Of a stretch of DNA of 64,000 nt, positions 1 through 12,900 are shown piece after piece. The first letter of the stretch is position 1; the number at the start of each line of letters is the position of its first letter. The translations under genes and the position numbers were made by a program. Origin of the DNA: Tieghemiomyces parasiticus (taxonomy: Eukaryota > Kickxellomycota > Dimargaritomycetes > Dimargaritales > Dimargaritaceae); assembly GCA_027575765.1 (NCBI GenBank), contig JANBPT010000007.1, forward strand, positions 1 through 64,000. The letters are read 5' to 3'. Under the pieces are notes generated by a model that ran no database searches, was not told the origin of the DNA, and saw only the letters and a program-made list of their open reading frames with translations.

Positions 1-2171
1 GCTGTTCGGTATTTCCACGCCATGTCCTCTCTAGGCCGCAGTAGCGTGGATGGTGGTGGGGAGTGTGGGGAAAAAATTACGAGATGGCGGGTGTGGACCA
101 CAGAGGCTAGGAAGTCCACGCCATCCGCATTGAGATTAATCACGATTGGGGAGTATAAATATTCCATCGGTCGGCGCCTTGGGTAAACCTTTACTTCTTC
201 CCGTCAACACAACTGCCGATTTTTTTTGTTTCGTATTCCGTTACCCTGCCGACGTGAGTGGATACCCACACCCGCTACCATACACCTTACACGTTGCCAG
301 AGGCTTCGTGGTACGACCCGACCTCCGCCCTTCCACTTGACAAACAGGCCCTGCATCGGCAAACTCGAATCTTTCCGTTTGGATACCCTCGTACTACCGC
401 CCTCCTCTTTCCATTACCTGACTTTCACCACGTTTCACAGATATTCTGCGCCTTTTTGTATTTAATCTAGTCCCACCCGTCCTCTATCGTCTGTAGACGA
501 AGCAGTGCAGGGGCTGTTAATGGCGCCGTAACTTGTCATTATTATTATTATTGCAACAATTGGGTGCTACTCAATCACTTCAAAGTCAGGGACCCCCCTC
601 TTCGTACACCAGTAATCAGCGTGCATATCATTTTTTGAGTGATTTACTGACAGCTTCGCTGCAACTTTTTCTCGGCCTATTCAACTGAATTGTTCGCCCT
701 CGAATTCCTGTACAGATTGAACCAACGCCCGTGCCCGAGTTCTTTCTATTCAGCCCTCAAATTGGCGTTCAAATCACTCGACCTGGGAGCGCTACGACCA
801 CTCTCAACTAGTCCTGTCTACTGCCGCAGTACCCCACCGTTGTGCCCACGTATTTAGCCCACGATACTCTTAGCTCAATCTCACCGTCTATTGATGCCGA
901 CTGCCCCGCCCGGTATACGACGGCTAGAACCCCCTTCCTTGCCAACCTTTGCCCAACCCCGATCGTCCGCTCCTGCCAGGATATCCAAGTTGCTCTAGAC
1001 GAATACCCAGCCGGCCAAGGTAAGTTCCCTACGGACAACCCGGGGTGGCCCAATGTTTCCCCGCCCCGTTTTTGTATTCTGCCGCCCGATCGCTTCGCCA
1101 ATACCAGCTGGGCCTTGTTTTGTATCCCAAATCCTATTTGTTGCTTGGCGCAGAGCCCCCTTCCCTCGCTTTCCACAATCTGGCGTCCGATATCGCCAGC
1201 CGGATATTAGATGGGGCAGCAGTCATCCATGATGGCTTGGCCCGTGTGTTTGGCTGGTCATGTCGCACCCTTAAACAACCTTTCTTTTACCTGCCACCCA
1301 CCAAGTTTCGGGGCTTCCCTCTTTCACTACTTCTGTCCATGTCAGCTGTTTGCCCAGTGAAGGTTCGTAAATCCGCCCTGGAACCGCCATAGTTATGGAC
1401 GTCTTCACATCATCCCTGGCATATCTCCCCCTCCCCCCATGCAGATGAGGGGGGAGGGGTTACCCACGCCCCCTGCTCGATTGGCCTACCCACAGTCGTT
1501 TCCCCTCCGTACAGACCTCGTCAGCTCGGCGGCCATTTTTTCTCATCACTTCACTTCATCTCCCGCACGCGATATCGCCTTTTTTTTGCTGATAGTCCTC
1601 ACCCATTCCGGGCTTAAAGGAGTGGAGTGGGCAGCTAAGATGCCCTTTGCTGTGAGTATGTGTGGGGCTCTAAAGCTTGGGGCGGCTTACAGTCTCCTCG
1701 CCCACCGCCTGATAATAGCCCATTGCGCAGGCCCTGACTTTCAATATGATCAGTGGTCCTGGGTGGGAGACCGCCAGGCAGGTATTTTCCGCCTCGCCTA
1801 GTCGGCTGGCAGCCCTTGGCTGCAACATTCTTCCTGGTTCAGTCACCATCCTTTCTTATACCTTCAGCCCTCTACCTTCCCGTGGGTTCGTGTCGGTGCT
1901 TCCCGTTACCTGACCAGCCTGCCGGTCTCCGCCTATGACCTTCCGCCTCACGGACTTGCCCAGAATCGTAGCAGAGCACTCGCCGCGCTGCCGGGGTGCA
2001 CCAGCACATCCTTTCCGGCCCTTTCAAGCCAGTCTAACCCTATTGATACGATCATATCTTACCAACCCTGTCACCTTTCCCCCCCCCAACAGCCCTATCA
2101 GGTCTGCACCGCACCGCACCTTTCCTACCGTGCCCCGGCCTAACCTTCCCTCCCCTTCCCGCCTAGCTGGT
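1..2171. other. Intergenic region and 5' flank of the forkhead gene
   Basis: No convincing gene is seen here. A TATAAATA box lies at 152-159 and an (ATT)5 run at 538-552. The stretch from about 840 to 2170 is pyrimidine-rich on the + strand, as are other 5' flanks in this window. A donor-like GTAAGT at 1020-1025 and a strong polypyrimidine-CAG acceptor ending at 2092 could bound a 5' UTR intron of the forkhead gene. This is inferred only from splice-site appearance. Confidence 0.4.
538..552. repeat. (ATT)5 microsatellite
   Basis: Five perfect ATT units in intergenic DNA. It has no evident function. Confidence 0.8.
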
Positions 2172-3863
2172 ATGGCCGCGTTTTCGCCGGTGAACCCGCT
2201 CAACGTCAGTTTCAACCCCGCCTTCAGCCCGTCCTACTTCAGCAACGCCGAGACCGCTCACTACCTTCACTCAACCTCCGACCCTTCCTTCGTGCCCCTT
2301 GATCTCATGCACCAGGCGTCGTCCGCTTCGGGCTACGACCGGGCACCTCTGGTGGCCGGCAGTGACACTTCCCACAGTAATTCCGCCGCCCAGGACGTGT
2401 GCACGCCCATCTCCTCGGTGGCTAGTCCACATGGCCCGTCGCCAACCCCAACCGACCGGAAGGAGCTGACGTCGCCGGCGGGTACATCTGAGGACGCCCC
2501 GCATGATCCGAACGCCAAACCTTCGCTGTCGTACGCCGCCCTGATCACCAAGGCTATTGTCGAGAGTCCCACCCACAAGCTCACCCTCAATTCCATCTAC
2601 AATTACGTGCAGGAGAACTTCCCATACTTCCGGACGGCCCCTGGCGGATGGAAGAACTCAATTCGGCACAACCTGTCTTTAAACAAGGCCTTCCAACGGA
2701 TCCCGCGAGAAATCAACGAGCCTGGCAAAGGATCCTACTGGACCATCGACATGAACTACATGGACGAGACCATGAAGCCCAAGGGACGCTGCGGTCGGTC
2801 CACTAGCGACCCCCACCCCTACCTCGCCGGCTTACCCTATGCAGGGTCGTTCGCATCCCCTTACGGCCGTACCGGTCCCCCTGTCCACCCGGCCTTCTAC
2901 CCGCATGCGATGACCCACCAGTCGCCCCCGCACCCGCACAACACGCCTTACCACCCGGTGTTTAGTGGTGGAGTGAACGGGGCCGTGTACTCGCCCTATT
3001 ATCACCGCGCCCACTCGGCCAACACCTCCCCCACATACGCCGGCGGAATGATGCTGCCCACGTCGGCACACAGTCCGGCAATGCCGACGGGTGGGGGGGC
3101 GGGCGGAGGGGGGCCCGTCACCGGTGGTCACACGCCCTGGTCGTCCCCGCGGTCCCCGCTTGGTCACTACGGCTCGGCGACCGTGATGGGTTACTACAGC
3201 ACTTCGTCGTCGATGCAGGGTAACAGCTACGTCGGGGGTGATGGCGGCAACGGCAACAGTATTGCTGGAGCACTTGCCCCCCAGTCACATTACATCCAAA
3301 CTCCAGTTAATCCGGCTACCACTACTCCATATGAAAACATGTCAGCCCTCCTCGATCCTGCCGTCCAGCAGCAGTCCTCCATGGCGTCTACGCAGTTTAC
3401 TACGAGCTCAGTCCACTCACCGTCTTCGTCGTTACATCACCACCAGCATCATCACCAGCACCACGCATCGGGGTACCCATCGCTACACGCCACGTCCATG
3501 AATCCCCCGCCCCCGACGTTCTACGACCAGGGTGCACCTACCGACCATTCGTCATCTCATACCATGGCAGCTGCCGCCGCTGCCGCCGCCGCTGCCGGGT
3601 ACCAGTCCTCAAATGGTGCCAAACAGCCTGGCCATGCTTTCACTGATAATGGCCTGGCCGACCCCGGATTCACCGCCGGGCACATTGAGGGTGTAGACTC
3701 GCATGACGCTGGGGGTGCCGCTTCACTGCTAGCTGGCACCTTTACCCAAACCGTAGAAGGGACCTCCGTGTCATCAGCATCAGGTCTGACCGCATACCAT
3801 TTATCTGCAGCCCATGAGCAGTCACCCATCCGGTACTCCTCGCCCAGTCACCCGGCCCACTAA
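2172..3863 (+). CDS. Forkhead (winged-helix) transcription factor
   Basis: This is a 563-residue DNA-binding regulator. The forkhead domain spans about residues 116-206. It starts with [10 protein letters not shown] and contains the recognition helix [10 protein letters not shown] and the wing motif GKGSYWTID, so the DNA-binding core looks intact. The rest is low complexity: Pro/Ser/His-rich, with a His-Gln stretch near residue 420 and a run of about ten alanines near residue 465, typical of activation or interaction segments. The start at 2172 ([10 protein letters not shown]) is preferred because the in-frame sequence back to the ATG at 1935 looks like C/T-rich leader and contains a splice-acceptor-like tract at 2080-2092. 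If 1935 is used the protein is 642 residues. No second domain (for example FHA) is seen, so it belongs to the generic fork-head class rather than the Fkh1/2 FHA class. Confidence 0.93.
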   Translation: MAAFSPVNPLNVSFNPAFSPSYFSNAETAHYLHSTSDPSFVPLDLMHQASSASGYDRAPLVAGSDTSHSNSAAQDVCTPISSVASPHGPSPTPTDRKELTSPAGTSEDAPHDPNAKPSLSYAALITKAIVESPTHKLTLNSIYNYVQENFPYFRTAPGGWKNSIRHNLSLNKAFQRIPREINEPGKGSYWTIDMNYMDETMKPKGRCGRSTSDPHPYLAGLPYAGSFASPYGRTGPPVHPAFYPHAMTHQSPPHPHNTPYHPVFSGGVNGAVYSPYYHRAHSANTSPTYAGGMMLPTSAHSPAMPTGGGAGGGGPVTGGHTPWSSPRSPLGHYGSATVMGYYSTSSSMQGNSYVGGDGGNGNSIAGALAPQSHYIQTPVNPATTTPYENMSALLDPAVQQQSSMASTQFTTSSVHSPSSSLHHHQHHHQHHASGYPSLHATSMNPPPPTFYDQGAPTDHSSSHTMAAAAAAAAAAGYQSSNGAKQPGHAFTDNGLADPGFTAGHIEGVDSHDAGGAASLLAGTFTQTVEGTSVSSASGLTAYHLSAAHEQSPIRYSSPSHPAH

Positions 3864-4781
3864 ACATATATATATATATGTATTCTACCCCTGTCCCGAA
3901 TATTAGTCCGGGTTGGATTTTTTTATTGGCAGCGCTAACACCCCCTTCTCCTCACGGGTGCGCCCCTGCTTTCTCCTTCGGTTAGTCTCTTGCTCAACCC
4001 TCTCGACTTGTAACAGTTCCTTAACGTTCTCTTTCATTTATGCGCTTTAATTATCATTTACCTGCATTCCTATATCCCCACCTTCTCTTACTATGCCCGG
4101 CACCGTCCCGGCCTCGCCATGCCACACCACTATTGATTTACATATTCGCTTCTGTGTCGTACATTGTTCTCTTCCCGGTGTTATCCTACCTCTGTTGCAC
4201 TCAACTGGTACTCCTCCGCGCCCCATCCGCCTGGATAGCAATGCTCACGGGCTGTACATATTCGACTCCCCTCGTTCCGACCGTTTACGGCCCTGGGGAA
4301 AACCCTACCCTCTCTATGCACACAGTCTGGTGTCCACTTGTCCTTCTTACCTCCCCCCTCCCTCAGCGCTCCGAATTGCATTTTTGACCCATGTACGGAT
4401 AAAACGGCAGTGACATCGACTGCCTCCCGACGGCAGCGAGCTATGGTCCGGCATTTCCACCTGAAAACACTCCCTGTGACCTTACTCTCCGGTTAATATG
4501 GCCCCACTGCTACATGAAGTGGAAAGATAAGCGACACTAGTCGCCCTGCCAAAAATAAACATGTAAATAATCCATCCTCCTTCCGTCCACCCACCTGCCC
4601 TCCGTGATACGCTGTTGTTCAGAGCGGGTTTAGAGCTTAGACAATGATAGCCTGCACAAGCAGGCAAGGGCGACGGTATATTATGGTGTTTTAGCTACTC
4701 AGTGTACTGTCCTTTGGTGTAATACAAGTTTAATATGCAATGTATGTGAAACAGGGGAATAAGGAAGGATGGCTAGGCGCT
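3864..4781. other. Intergenic region (forkhead 3' flank)
   Basis: An (AT)7 run at 3866-3879 lies directly after the stop codon. The rest is pyrimidine-rich sequence, probably the forkhead 3' UTR followed by a spacer. An ATG-initiated hydrophobic frame at 4040-4387 has no recognisable features and is not called. Confidence 0.5.
3866..3879. repeat. (AT)7 microsatellite
   Basis: Perfect AT dinucleotide run three bases after the forkhead stop codon. Confidence 0.85.
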
Positions 4782-5135
4782 TTAGAGTACCTTTTTCTTG
4801 AACGACAACGCTGTCGAAGTCTTTTCTAATATTCGCTTCCATGGGCTTCCGTCGAGCTCCTTCTTTGTTTTCTTGCCCAACCTCTTTGCTTCTTTCTCTC
4901 TATGCGCGTCGAGAGCGGCCCTAACGGCACTGGGGTACGGCGGCCGGCCATCCTGAGGGTCATACGACCCTCCGGCACCGTTTGAAGCACCTGGCCCCCG
5001 TGGATAGATTGTGCCCGAAGTTGGTAGGTTGCTTCTTTTGTGGAGCTGGTAGTGGTCGCTGAGAGCACACTGACCTAGCGACAAAAGGCTGGCCCAGGCA
5101 GATATGCCAAGGAGGGCGGGAATAGTGAATTTCAT
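4782..5135 (-). CDS. Small secreted basic protein with Kex2-like site
   Basis: The 117-residue protein opens with a clear signal peptide: MKFT, then a hydrophobic core to about residue 22, with likely cleavage near GQCA. Next come a short propeptide-like segment and a dibasic KR at residues 33-34, which would suit Kex2 processing. The middle is Gly/Pro-rich. The C-terminal third is strongly basic (EKEAKRLGKKTKKELDGS) and ends KKKVL. The only cysteine lies in the signal peptide, so no disulfides are expected. It was not recognised as a known family. A TATA-like TTATATAA lies about 140 bp upstream on the same strand. Secretion is inferred from the N-terminus. A role such as effector, wall protein or pheromone-like precursor cannot be decided. 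Confidence 0.7.
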   Translation of the reverse strand: MKFTIPALLGISAWASLLSLGQCALSDHYQLHKRSNLPTSGTIYPRGPGASNGAGGSYDPQDGRPPYPSAVRAALDAHREKEAKRLGKKTKKELDGSPWKRILEKTSTALSFKKKVL

Positions 5136-5270
5136 GGTCTAGAACGCAGTCGGGTCAGGAGGGACGAGTTTGGATAAGCTGGAGAAGACGAAACCTTGTT
5201 AGGAGACACACACGGTGTGTAGTGGGAAAATCAATGCATGAATGTCGGTTTAGAAGAGATTAACCATGGT

Positions 5271-5280
5271 TATTATATAA
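5271..5280 (-). promoter_or_regulatory. TATA-like element upstream of the secreted protein gene
   Basis: The sequence reads TTATATAATA on the minus strand, about 140 bp before the ATG at 5135. The call rests on motif and position only. Confidence 0.4.
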
Positions 5281-7662
5281 CCTCGAGAGTTACCAGAGGA
5301 AGCTGCGTGTGGTGAGGGGGACAACCAAAATGGTTCAAACAGTTTTATTTCCTCCCCTGCTGGGGATGGTTTCGCTGCAAATGCAATGTGCGGGACCACA
5401 CCGTCGAGCAAGAGGAGAAAAATTAACGAACCATGGCGATCAAACATCACCTTGTGGTTGTTTGCCTAAAGTATCAATGTACACAAAGGCTAGGAGGAAG
5501 AGGGGGGAGAGAGACGGGGATGCCTGGCGAATCTTGACGACTATGGAAAGGAGCGGTGAGCCAAATGAACCTTGAATATCAAGCGCAAGTCCTCTTTGTA
5601 AGCGACGCGTATACCGCGTGACACGATAATCGACCCTTTGTGCTCGATTGATCGACGGTTTGTGTTAAAGTGGATAAAAAGCTGGATATGCGTTTCTATT
5701 GGTATCCGGTTGTCATAGGGGTATATACAATATAACCCGAGTTGATATTTTTGCGCTCGTCTATCTGCGAGATAGGCTTGGTGTCCGAGTTGATCGTAGA
5801 GCTCGTTTTGGTGTAGGGGACTTTGGCTAATTATTACCGCCGCCATTGGTGTTTAAAACGCTCCCTCCCCCGAGGCGAACGCCTTTGTGAGGCGTTATGG
5901 CTGTGGAGGTGGCGAATTCCATATCACACCCGTCGGCTAATATTTATTCCCTAACAGTTTGTTACAGGCTAGCGTGTGGTGGTGATTAGCTAGTGACTTG
6001 CGAATCGTTGCGATCCACGTCGCCTCCGCCCCTGCCCCTCTTGCACCTGCAACGAAAAATGGTCATTCCTTGAGTTGTATCGTCAGGTTTGGCGTTCTAT
6101 TTTTTTTAGGAGAGAGTACCGTTAGTACATCTTGTAAGGCGGTAACAATAGCGGTAGGATTCGGACGAAACGTATACATTTTCATCGGGCCCTTTAGCGG
6201 AGAAAGCTAACGCTTTGTTCCATGCGTACTATTTACCGGCCGCCGTAGCAATGGGGAGGTTGCGGGAAGAGGTGGGGAAGATGGAGGAGGAGACCTTGGC
6301 ATCCACTCTAGTCGGTAAGGTTATCTTTGATGGCAAGTTTTGGCGGGAAGGTTTCCTTCGCGGGCTATTCCATACGGCCCGAGAGCGTAAGGTCTGATCG
6401 TCCCCAATATCCAAGCGATGAAGTCCTGAGTTGACTGTCTTACGCTCATGTGGAGCTATTAGCTGTCGGTATGGCTAACGCACGGTGACATCCACAGGCG
6501 CATCGGTAGGGTACGATTCACACTTACATAATAACCTACTGGTTAGTGGCTGATGACCATGGGAAGACATATTGGATATCTGAGGTAGCGAAGATTGGGG
6601 GGGGTGTACAATTATTGCGACAGCGAGTGGCCCGAGGTGAGTAAATAATTAGAGGTTGAAGCTTAATAGGTGGTTGCTCTCATGTATTGGATAGATTGGG
6701 GCCGGTACTTGTATATGATAGAGTACCATTAGAAGTCCAACTAGTGCAAGGTTAGATAAGGCGGTGCCGGAGGCATCCGCTGAAAGAACAGAAAAACTTT
6801 GGACCAGTAAATAGAAAATGGAAAAAGCACTTAACTAGGAGTCTAACTTCCGATTAGAACGAGTGCAGGAATAAGCCCGGAGGCTTGGCCGTACCTCTCT
6901 TAATCAGCGGGGTTAGTTATGGCGACCACAGTGTCATATATTTTCTACAAAATTATAATAATGTCAGCCAGAGCTTTATGTTGTAGCGAGTAGATGTATC
7001 TAATACCGAGAGTCATATAAAATTCATACTTGATAAGCTGGTATATGCGCCAAGCAAAGCGAGGAAAGTTGACTAGTATATTTCAATTAGGCCCGATTAC
7101 ACATGTTAAGCCATACGGCACAGGACCCACTTCAGTTTAGCTAATATCGCCATCCGGGCTTATTCCTAATAGCTTGGAGAGCAAGACGCGGCTAAGACTG
7201 TAGCTACCACGTCGGATTTGCCCAAACGGCCCCTCGACATTAAGCCCTATGATAGGCAGAAGGGAGGGGGGGTTAGTTGTAGCCACCGCAACTTTGGCTC
7301 TACGGGGTTGATTGTGACTGGGCCAAGCCTTATAATAATTTGGAGAAGATCGCGACCGAAATTGTACCTCTATAATTGGGTCTTTCTAGGGAAGACTGGT
7401 GGCGTGTTCGCTAAGGAATTTTCCAGGCTTGTAGATAGGATAATCGATTACAAACCCAATTCACCTCCCAAGCGTCTCGATTACGCAAAGTTCCTCGACA
7501 TCCCATGTACATCTTCTTGGTGCTATTATCAACTTGTCTCTCTTCGACCTCCATAGCGTCTTTATTACCATCCAACTAACTGACAATGTAGGCAACGATT
7601 TTACGAAGTTATCGCACCTTAAGTAAAGTATCAAACCTCAGTTATTTACACATATCCGGTGT
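5281..7662. other. Gene-poor intergenic region
   Basis: No coding region can be supported. The sequence becomes AT-rich with short homopolymers after 6.5 kb. A small perfect inverted repeat (AACGCC, 7-base loop, GGCGTT) lies at about 5878-5896. Confidence 0.5.
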
Positions 7663-8316
7663 TTAGGTTCTAACCGAATCTACGCCCAGAACCTCTACCT
7701 CGGCAAAATGGGGCGGAGAGGCAGGGGCTTCTGCTTCAGTCGCGGGGGCCGGGGTAGGGGCAGCTTCAGTCTCCGCAAGGGGAGTCAAGGTAGCGGGGAC
7801 ATTGGCCTTGATTTCTTCGCGGGCGGCAGAACTGGCAGTGTCCGCCGCTCCACTGTGGCGAGCCTGGCTACGTAGGCTGGGACGCTCCCTATCATCCAGG
7901 GCGCGAGTAAACATCAGTGATAGAGTGCGTCCAAATTTGAACCGATGGCTACGAGACGCTTCGGGTGCTTGACCCCCCTGGGGGACCTCCACATCGCGAG
8001 AAGTGGACGCGTACTCTGCGCGGTCTGCCCCCTCGTCGTCCTTGCGGCGGTCGTGCGAGGGGTTCACCCTGTGCAATACCTGCCTCACCTTGTGGAAGAA
8101 GGGAGTAACTTTATCGTCTTTCTTATTCTTGTCGCGGGACATGATATTAGACGTCGTGCTTTCGACATTGGCTGCGTAAGGTTTCTCGCCCTCAACGGCT
8201 GCACCCGGTACCTCGGCTTGGAGCACCGCCGGTTCAACTCTCGTAACTGCCGATACAGGTGCCTGAGCCTGCAAAGACTCGACCATATTATCACGAGTAG
8301 GAGTGTTGGTCTCCAT
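7663..8316 (-). CDS. Hypothetical Ala/Pro/Glu-rich protein
   Basis: The 217-residue protein starts with a true ATG (METNTPTRDN). It has an Ala/Val/Glu-rich N-terminus and a basic central block (SRDKNKKDDK, then FFHKVRQVLHRVNPSHDRRK). A second basic patch follows (SHRFKFGRTLSLMFTR). The last 60 residues are an Ala/Pro/Glu/Thr-rich tail. No signal peptide, membrane segment or known domain is visible. The frame stays open across 650 bp and its composition resembles the disordered parts of other genes here, which supports coding. The two basic amphipathic patches could bind membranes or nucleic acid, but that is speculation. Confidence 0.6.
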   Translation of the reverse strand: METNTPTRDNMVESLQAQAPVSAVTRVEPAVLQAEVPGAAVEGEKPYAANVESTTSNIMSRDKNKKDDKVTPFFHKVRQVLHRVNPSHDRRKDDEGADRAEYASTSRDVEVPQGGQAPEASRSHRFKFGRTLSLMFTRALDDRERPSLRSQARHSGAADTASSAAREEIKANVPATLTPLAETEAAPTPAPATEAEAPASPPHFAEVEVLGVDSVRT

Positions 8317-9949
8317 ATGGGGCTTCGGGAATATCGAAGAAAGGTCTGGGTCAAAGTTGTAAGATAGAACTGGTTGAAGGGTTTTGATAGATAAAGGTTA
8401 GCACGATAGAGACGATGTGCTAAGGTTCTTGATGGACTTGTCCGAACGACCCCGAGTAGGCTGAGTAGGTGAGAAGTACAATAAGGAAATAGCAAAGTGA
8501 ATTAGATACGCCTGATCGGGGAAGGGGGGGCTTATATGGCTGTTTATTGGCGTCGGACAAGAGCTGAAGTGTGGGAAGGGAATCGGTTGAGCAAACTGCC
8601 CTCCCCTCATTCAGCTACTCCGAGTAGGATGTCGGGCTTTTAGACGTGCTACTTAAATAACCCTAATGCCCTGTGATACACCAGAGGGTTTGTTGCAGGC
8701 CAGGTCAGTTGCCAGGAAAGCCACCAGTGTACAGACCCCTGCATCAAATATTACTGATCAGTCGACCATAATTCTAGCGGACACTTCAGTATTATACACG
8801 TGTAAGATCAACTCTTTCTGGTCTCCTGTACTCCGCCCAAGATTTGTGCTAGTGCGACTATGGCGCGTCGATATGCGAAGAGACCTTTGCCGCATAATCG
8901 TGACCAAAGGGAACCCCCATTGGTGTTGTGCGGGGACGGGCCAATTTGCAATGGTGATGGCCGTCATGGAGGTCGAGAGACAAGTATGCTGAGGAAGAGG
9001 GGGGGCAACTTTGACATGTATTACTCGTTGCTAATCTCCAATTTAAATGTATCGAAAGGAATGGAAGCGCTGGACATATTGACACCTAATTATCATATAT
9101 TTTTTTACTTATCAGGAAAAGCTTACCTAGGCCTCATGGGTGACTGATGATTTCGCTTTTCGGCCCCACTCATCCTCACGGAACGTTATCATCGAATTGC
9201 GTCAAATAACGTCTGGCACCTCCTGATATTATCCGATTGTTTTAGCCTTTAGGGCAAGAGTTAAGCCCGTTTCCCTCACTTTTTTTAATTAAAAAAACCA
9301 CGGTCAAAAAGTTTAATGAGGCCATCATTAGAATGAAAGTGGGAGGGGACTATTATCCACCAGTTAACAAATCCGTAAGACACAGGTCAACAGGCGTGTA
9401 TGTGTGTGCGTGAGCGGAAAAAAGGCGTATTCTAACGAGTCAGGGGGGGCGTCATATCCAACTCCACATACATAAATGAAATACAGTTTATATGTACACT
9501 GCGTCTTAACTCTCTGCTTTGGAATGCTGTAGCATACACCTGTTCAGTCGGTACTGATAAAGGGCATTGTATTCAATGTACGGTGTGGGGGTCAAAACTT
9601 GGGGTTCATCCTAGGGGCTATCTCCTACTGACTGACGGGTCGAGTAGAAGGATATGCTTGGAGTACACTTTTAGTTGAGCTTGCAAGACCTGCTGATAAA
9701 AAAAAAAGCAAATCGATCAAACTGCCGGATACCAACGTGATGTTCCTTCGTCGACATCTAAACAGAAATTTCATACCTGGAGGTATCGCCAATACGCCTA
9801 TCAAATTTTATATTCTTTGTACAAGCTAACCCGGAAAATAAATCCGGGGTCTAGGAGCTAGGACCCACCACCCCCCCCCCGCTCCAGCCGACCACCTTTA
9901 CTTAATCACCTGCTTCAAGCTGGTAATCCTTGACTACGTTTTTCTTTTC
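8317..9949. other. Intergenic region
   Basis: It holds the 5' flank of the 217-residue gene (a CATATAAG element on the minus strand near 8532-8539) and the 3' flank of the SET-domain gene. Short frames within it look random. No gene is supported. Confidence 0.5.
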
Positions 9950-12900
9950 CTAATCGTAACACAGGGTGAGTTCCTCATCGGCCTCGATAGCCCGCGCAGC
10001 ACAAAGCACGACATGAACCCGCGAATCCGCTTCATCACCGTCGGCCCAGATGGTTCTCGGATACAGATTAGGTTTCGCGCTGTGCTGGATAAACATGTTG
10101 GGTGCGCAGGACCGACTGGCATCCACAAAGGCATCCCGCCCCGCGCGGATCATAATGCAGTGCGGGTAGCGCTGGGCTGGGAACGATCCCGCGGCCAGAG
10201 ATGATGACTGGTGGGCGTTACTAGTGGCCTGCTGGGTATTACGAGACCGACCAGGCCCACTACCGCCACCACCACCGAAGGCGCCGTGTGATGCGGCCCC
10301 AACCCCTACCAACCCCGCATGGCCCCAGCCGTCGGTTGGTACGCTTCCAATTGTGGACCGTGCCACGCTGAGCATCCACCCCTGCCGACGAGCCGCTTCG
10401 TAAGCGCCAACGGTCTCACCAACGAACTCCATTACAATGTCGTGTTGGGCGAATCCCTGTGCGGAAAAGAGACCGAGATTGGCGATGGTGGGCGGAGCAG
10501 CGGGGAACGAAGAGGCACCCAATACATCAGCCTCCCAGAACTTGCGGTTGGTCTCCGTGAGGTCGGCCGCGCCTGGCTGGCGCAGGGCTTGCGCAACGAA
10601 TTGGTCGTCCGCAGCCGCTGCGCCAGATGCGACATGGTTGTGCGCGGGGCCCTGCGAAGACGGAATTAAAGTGGCCGCCAGGTCAGCGGTGGATCCTACA
10701 ACCCCTACAACTCGGAAGAAGGCCCCCACAGCGCTGGTCGGATGGGCCATGCGCTGGATTACGGGGCCCACGCCAACCGGATCGTGGTTGGACAGAGGTA
10801 GGATACCGTGGTGGTTGGGGCGATACCCAAAAGTACCAAACACCGATAACGTAGCCCAGTCTAAGCCAGGCCCCTCAAACTCCACCTCCCCACACTCTAA
10901 GTCATCCAGATCGCTATCGTCGGCAATGGTATCCCCACGGTAGGGGCCAGCACTCTGCCCGTGACGCTGAATCCCAGGGCTACTGGACCGACGTATGGGT
11001 GACAGTTCAGGCGATGATGACTCAGAAGACGGGAAGAGCGACCGAGGTACAGCTGGTAAGTTGTTGGTGCTGCGCTGCCGGGAGTGGGCCACCGTACCAG
11101 GTACTCCACCACTGGTACCGGAAACGCCCGGGCCGGAGTTGGTATTTGCTACCCCAGATGGACTGTCGATATTCCCGCTGCCGCTGTTCAGGGCGCTACC
11201 CATGCCAGTGCCACTGCCGGAATGGGCAAGTGGGATATGGGCGCGGTTGATTGGGTAGTGGGTCTGAAATAAGGCGGGTGGCAACCGGTGGGTTGGGGGC
11301 ACGATCCGGTCGAAATCGTGGAGGGTACGGGCAAATGCGCGCCGGGCCAATAGGGCGCGGGTGGCATCCGGGTCGTCACTACGCCGGTAGTCGAGGGCCT
11401 CCAGTAGCCGCTGGTAGCATTCGGAAGGGGCCAAGAAGTAGCGTGGGCGGTGGTCGGCGCGAAATTGGGCGAGGGCGGCTAGTTCCGCGTCGTGGCAGAG
11501 TTGCATCGTGCCGCTGGTCCCGGGCTCCAACTTGATTTTCTTTTTGGCGATGGGGTTACCGGTCAGGACCATGGCGTTGGGGTCGAACGCGTTAACGGTG
11601 GTGGTCGCCCGAGCCAGGGGGACGGTGCGCCGACGATAGATGAGGTCGGTGCGGGCGGCGCTGAACGTCCCATCGGGGCGGGGTCGCGGATGGCAAGGTG
11701 GGTTGGCTGGCAGTTGAGTCCGGGGCTGGGCCTCGATCATTTGAACAAGGACGTCAGTGGCGCGCGTCTCAGGTGCGAACCGCTCGCGGAGGGCCCCGTA
11801 TCCGCTCACCGTTCGGGCCAGTGCGTCCGTGAGTTCGCGGTTAGCCAGCCCGACAAACCTCAGGGGTTCGCGGAGGTAGATGTAGCGGTCACCCTGACTC
11901 GCGAGGGCGCGGGCCGGCGGCCCGTGAGCGTACCGCGAGAGCAACGTCCGGAGGGCCCCTTGCAGGGTTCTAGCAGTGATGGTGCCGTTCGCGGAGGCGT
12001 CATCCTCCACATGGAACTGCCAGATGGCGCCAAAAGTCAGTGAGGTGAAGGGCAGACCGGCTAGGCAAGAGGCAGCCTCAGGGTTGACATCGCTGGTAAA
12101 GTTCAGGGTAATTTGGTCGACGGGAAGCGAGACGACTTCGCAACGAATGCGAGTGCGCTTGGCAGGGTTGATGTAGCTACCGAACGAGCGCTCGCAGGCG
12201 AAGCCGAGCGGGACGAGGAAGTCCGGAAAGTCGAAGCTGACCACAGCAGCCGTGGTGGGGGGCGAGCCCGAGGCGGCCAGCGTGCCCAGCTGACGTACGA
12301 CCAGAGCGCCGATGCGGTATGCCACGATAGTGGGCTGCGGGGCCGTGGCCGTAGCCCGGGTGAGTATCGGCAGGGCAGTTGTTGGCCGTCCACTGCTCTC
12401 ACGGATCGGGGAGAGCGCCGAAGATGACGCACCTGCCGTCAAGGGCGACCGGGTGGTCACATGGCGCTGCGGGTCTAGGTGGAACCCATTGAGGCTACGT
12501 GAGTCGGTTCCGGCCCCGGGCTCCACAACGCCGGGTGCACGGTCGTGTGGGGCAACAACGAGAGCACGATGGTCTAATGACCCGGCAGTGGGCCGGGCAG
12601 CGTCCTCGCTGGAGAACATGACGTGGTGAGCAGGGGCGTGGACATGGCAGAGGAGGCACCGCAAATGGTGGTAGAGAGCCGGGCGGCGTTCGGGGGCGCA
12701 CATCCGGTAAGGCTTGGAAAAGAGGCACGAAATATGGTACGACGTGGGGCAGTACGGCCCGACCGCACACTTCACGGTGGCTCCCAGGCGGGCGCACAAG
12801 TTGCAGTAGGATTGCTGGGCCCGCACCAGGGCCGCCTCGATCCCGTCCACCTCGTAGCGGTCATTGATATGGATGTCGGACAGCCATAGCAAGCAGTCAA

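Noticed and set aside
4040..4387. 115-codon hydrophobic frame with ATG
   Set aside because: Low-complexity pyrimidine-rich sequence, probably forkhead 3' flank. The hydrophobicity comes from T/C-rich codons.
5878..5896. Short perfect inverted repeat AACGCC/GGCGTT
   Set aside because: Six-base stems occur by chance at this length, and no gene end or terminator use fits.
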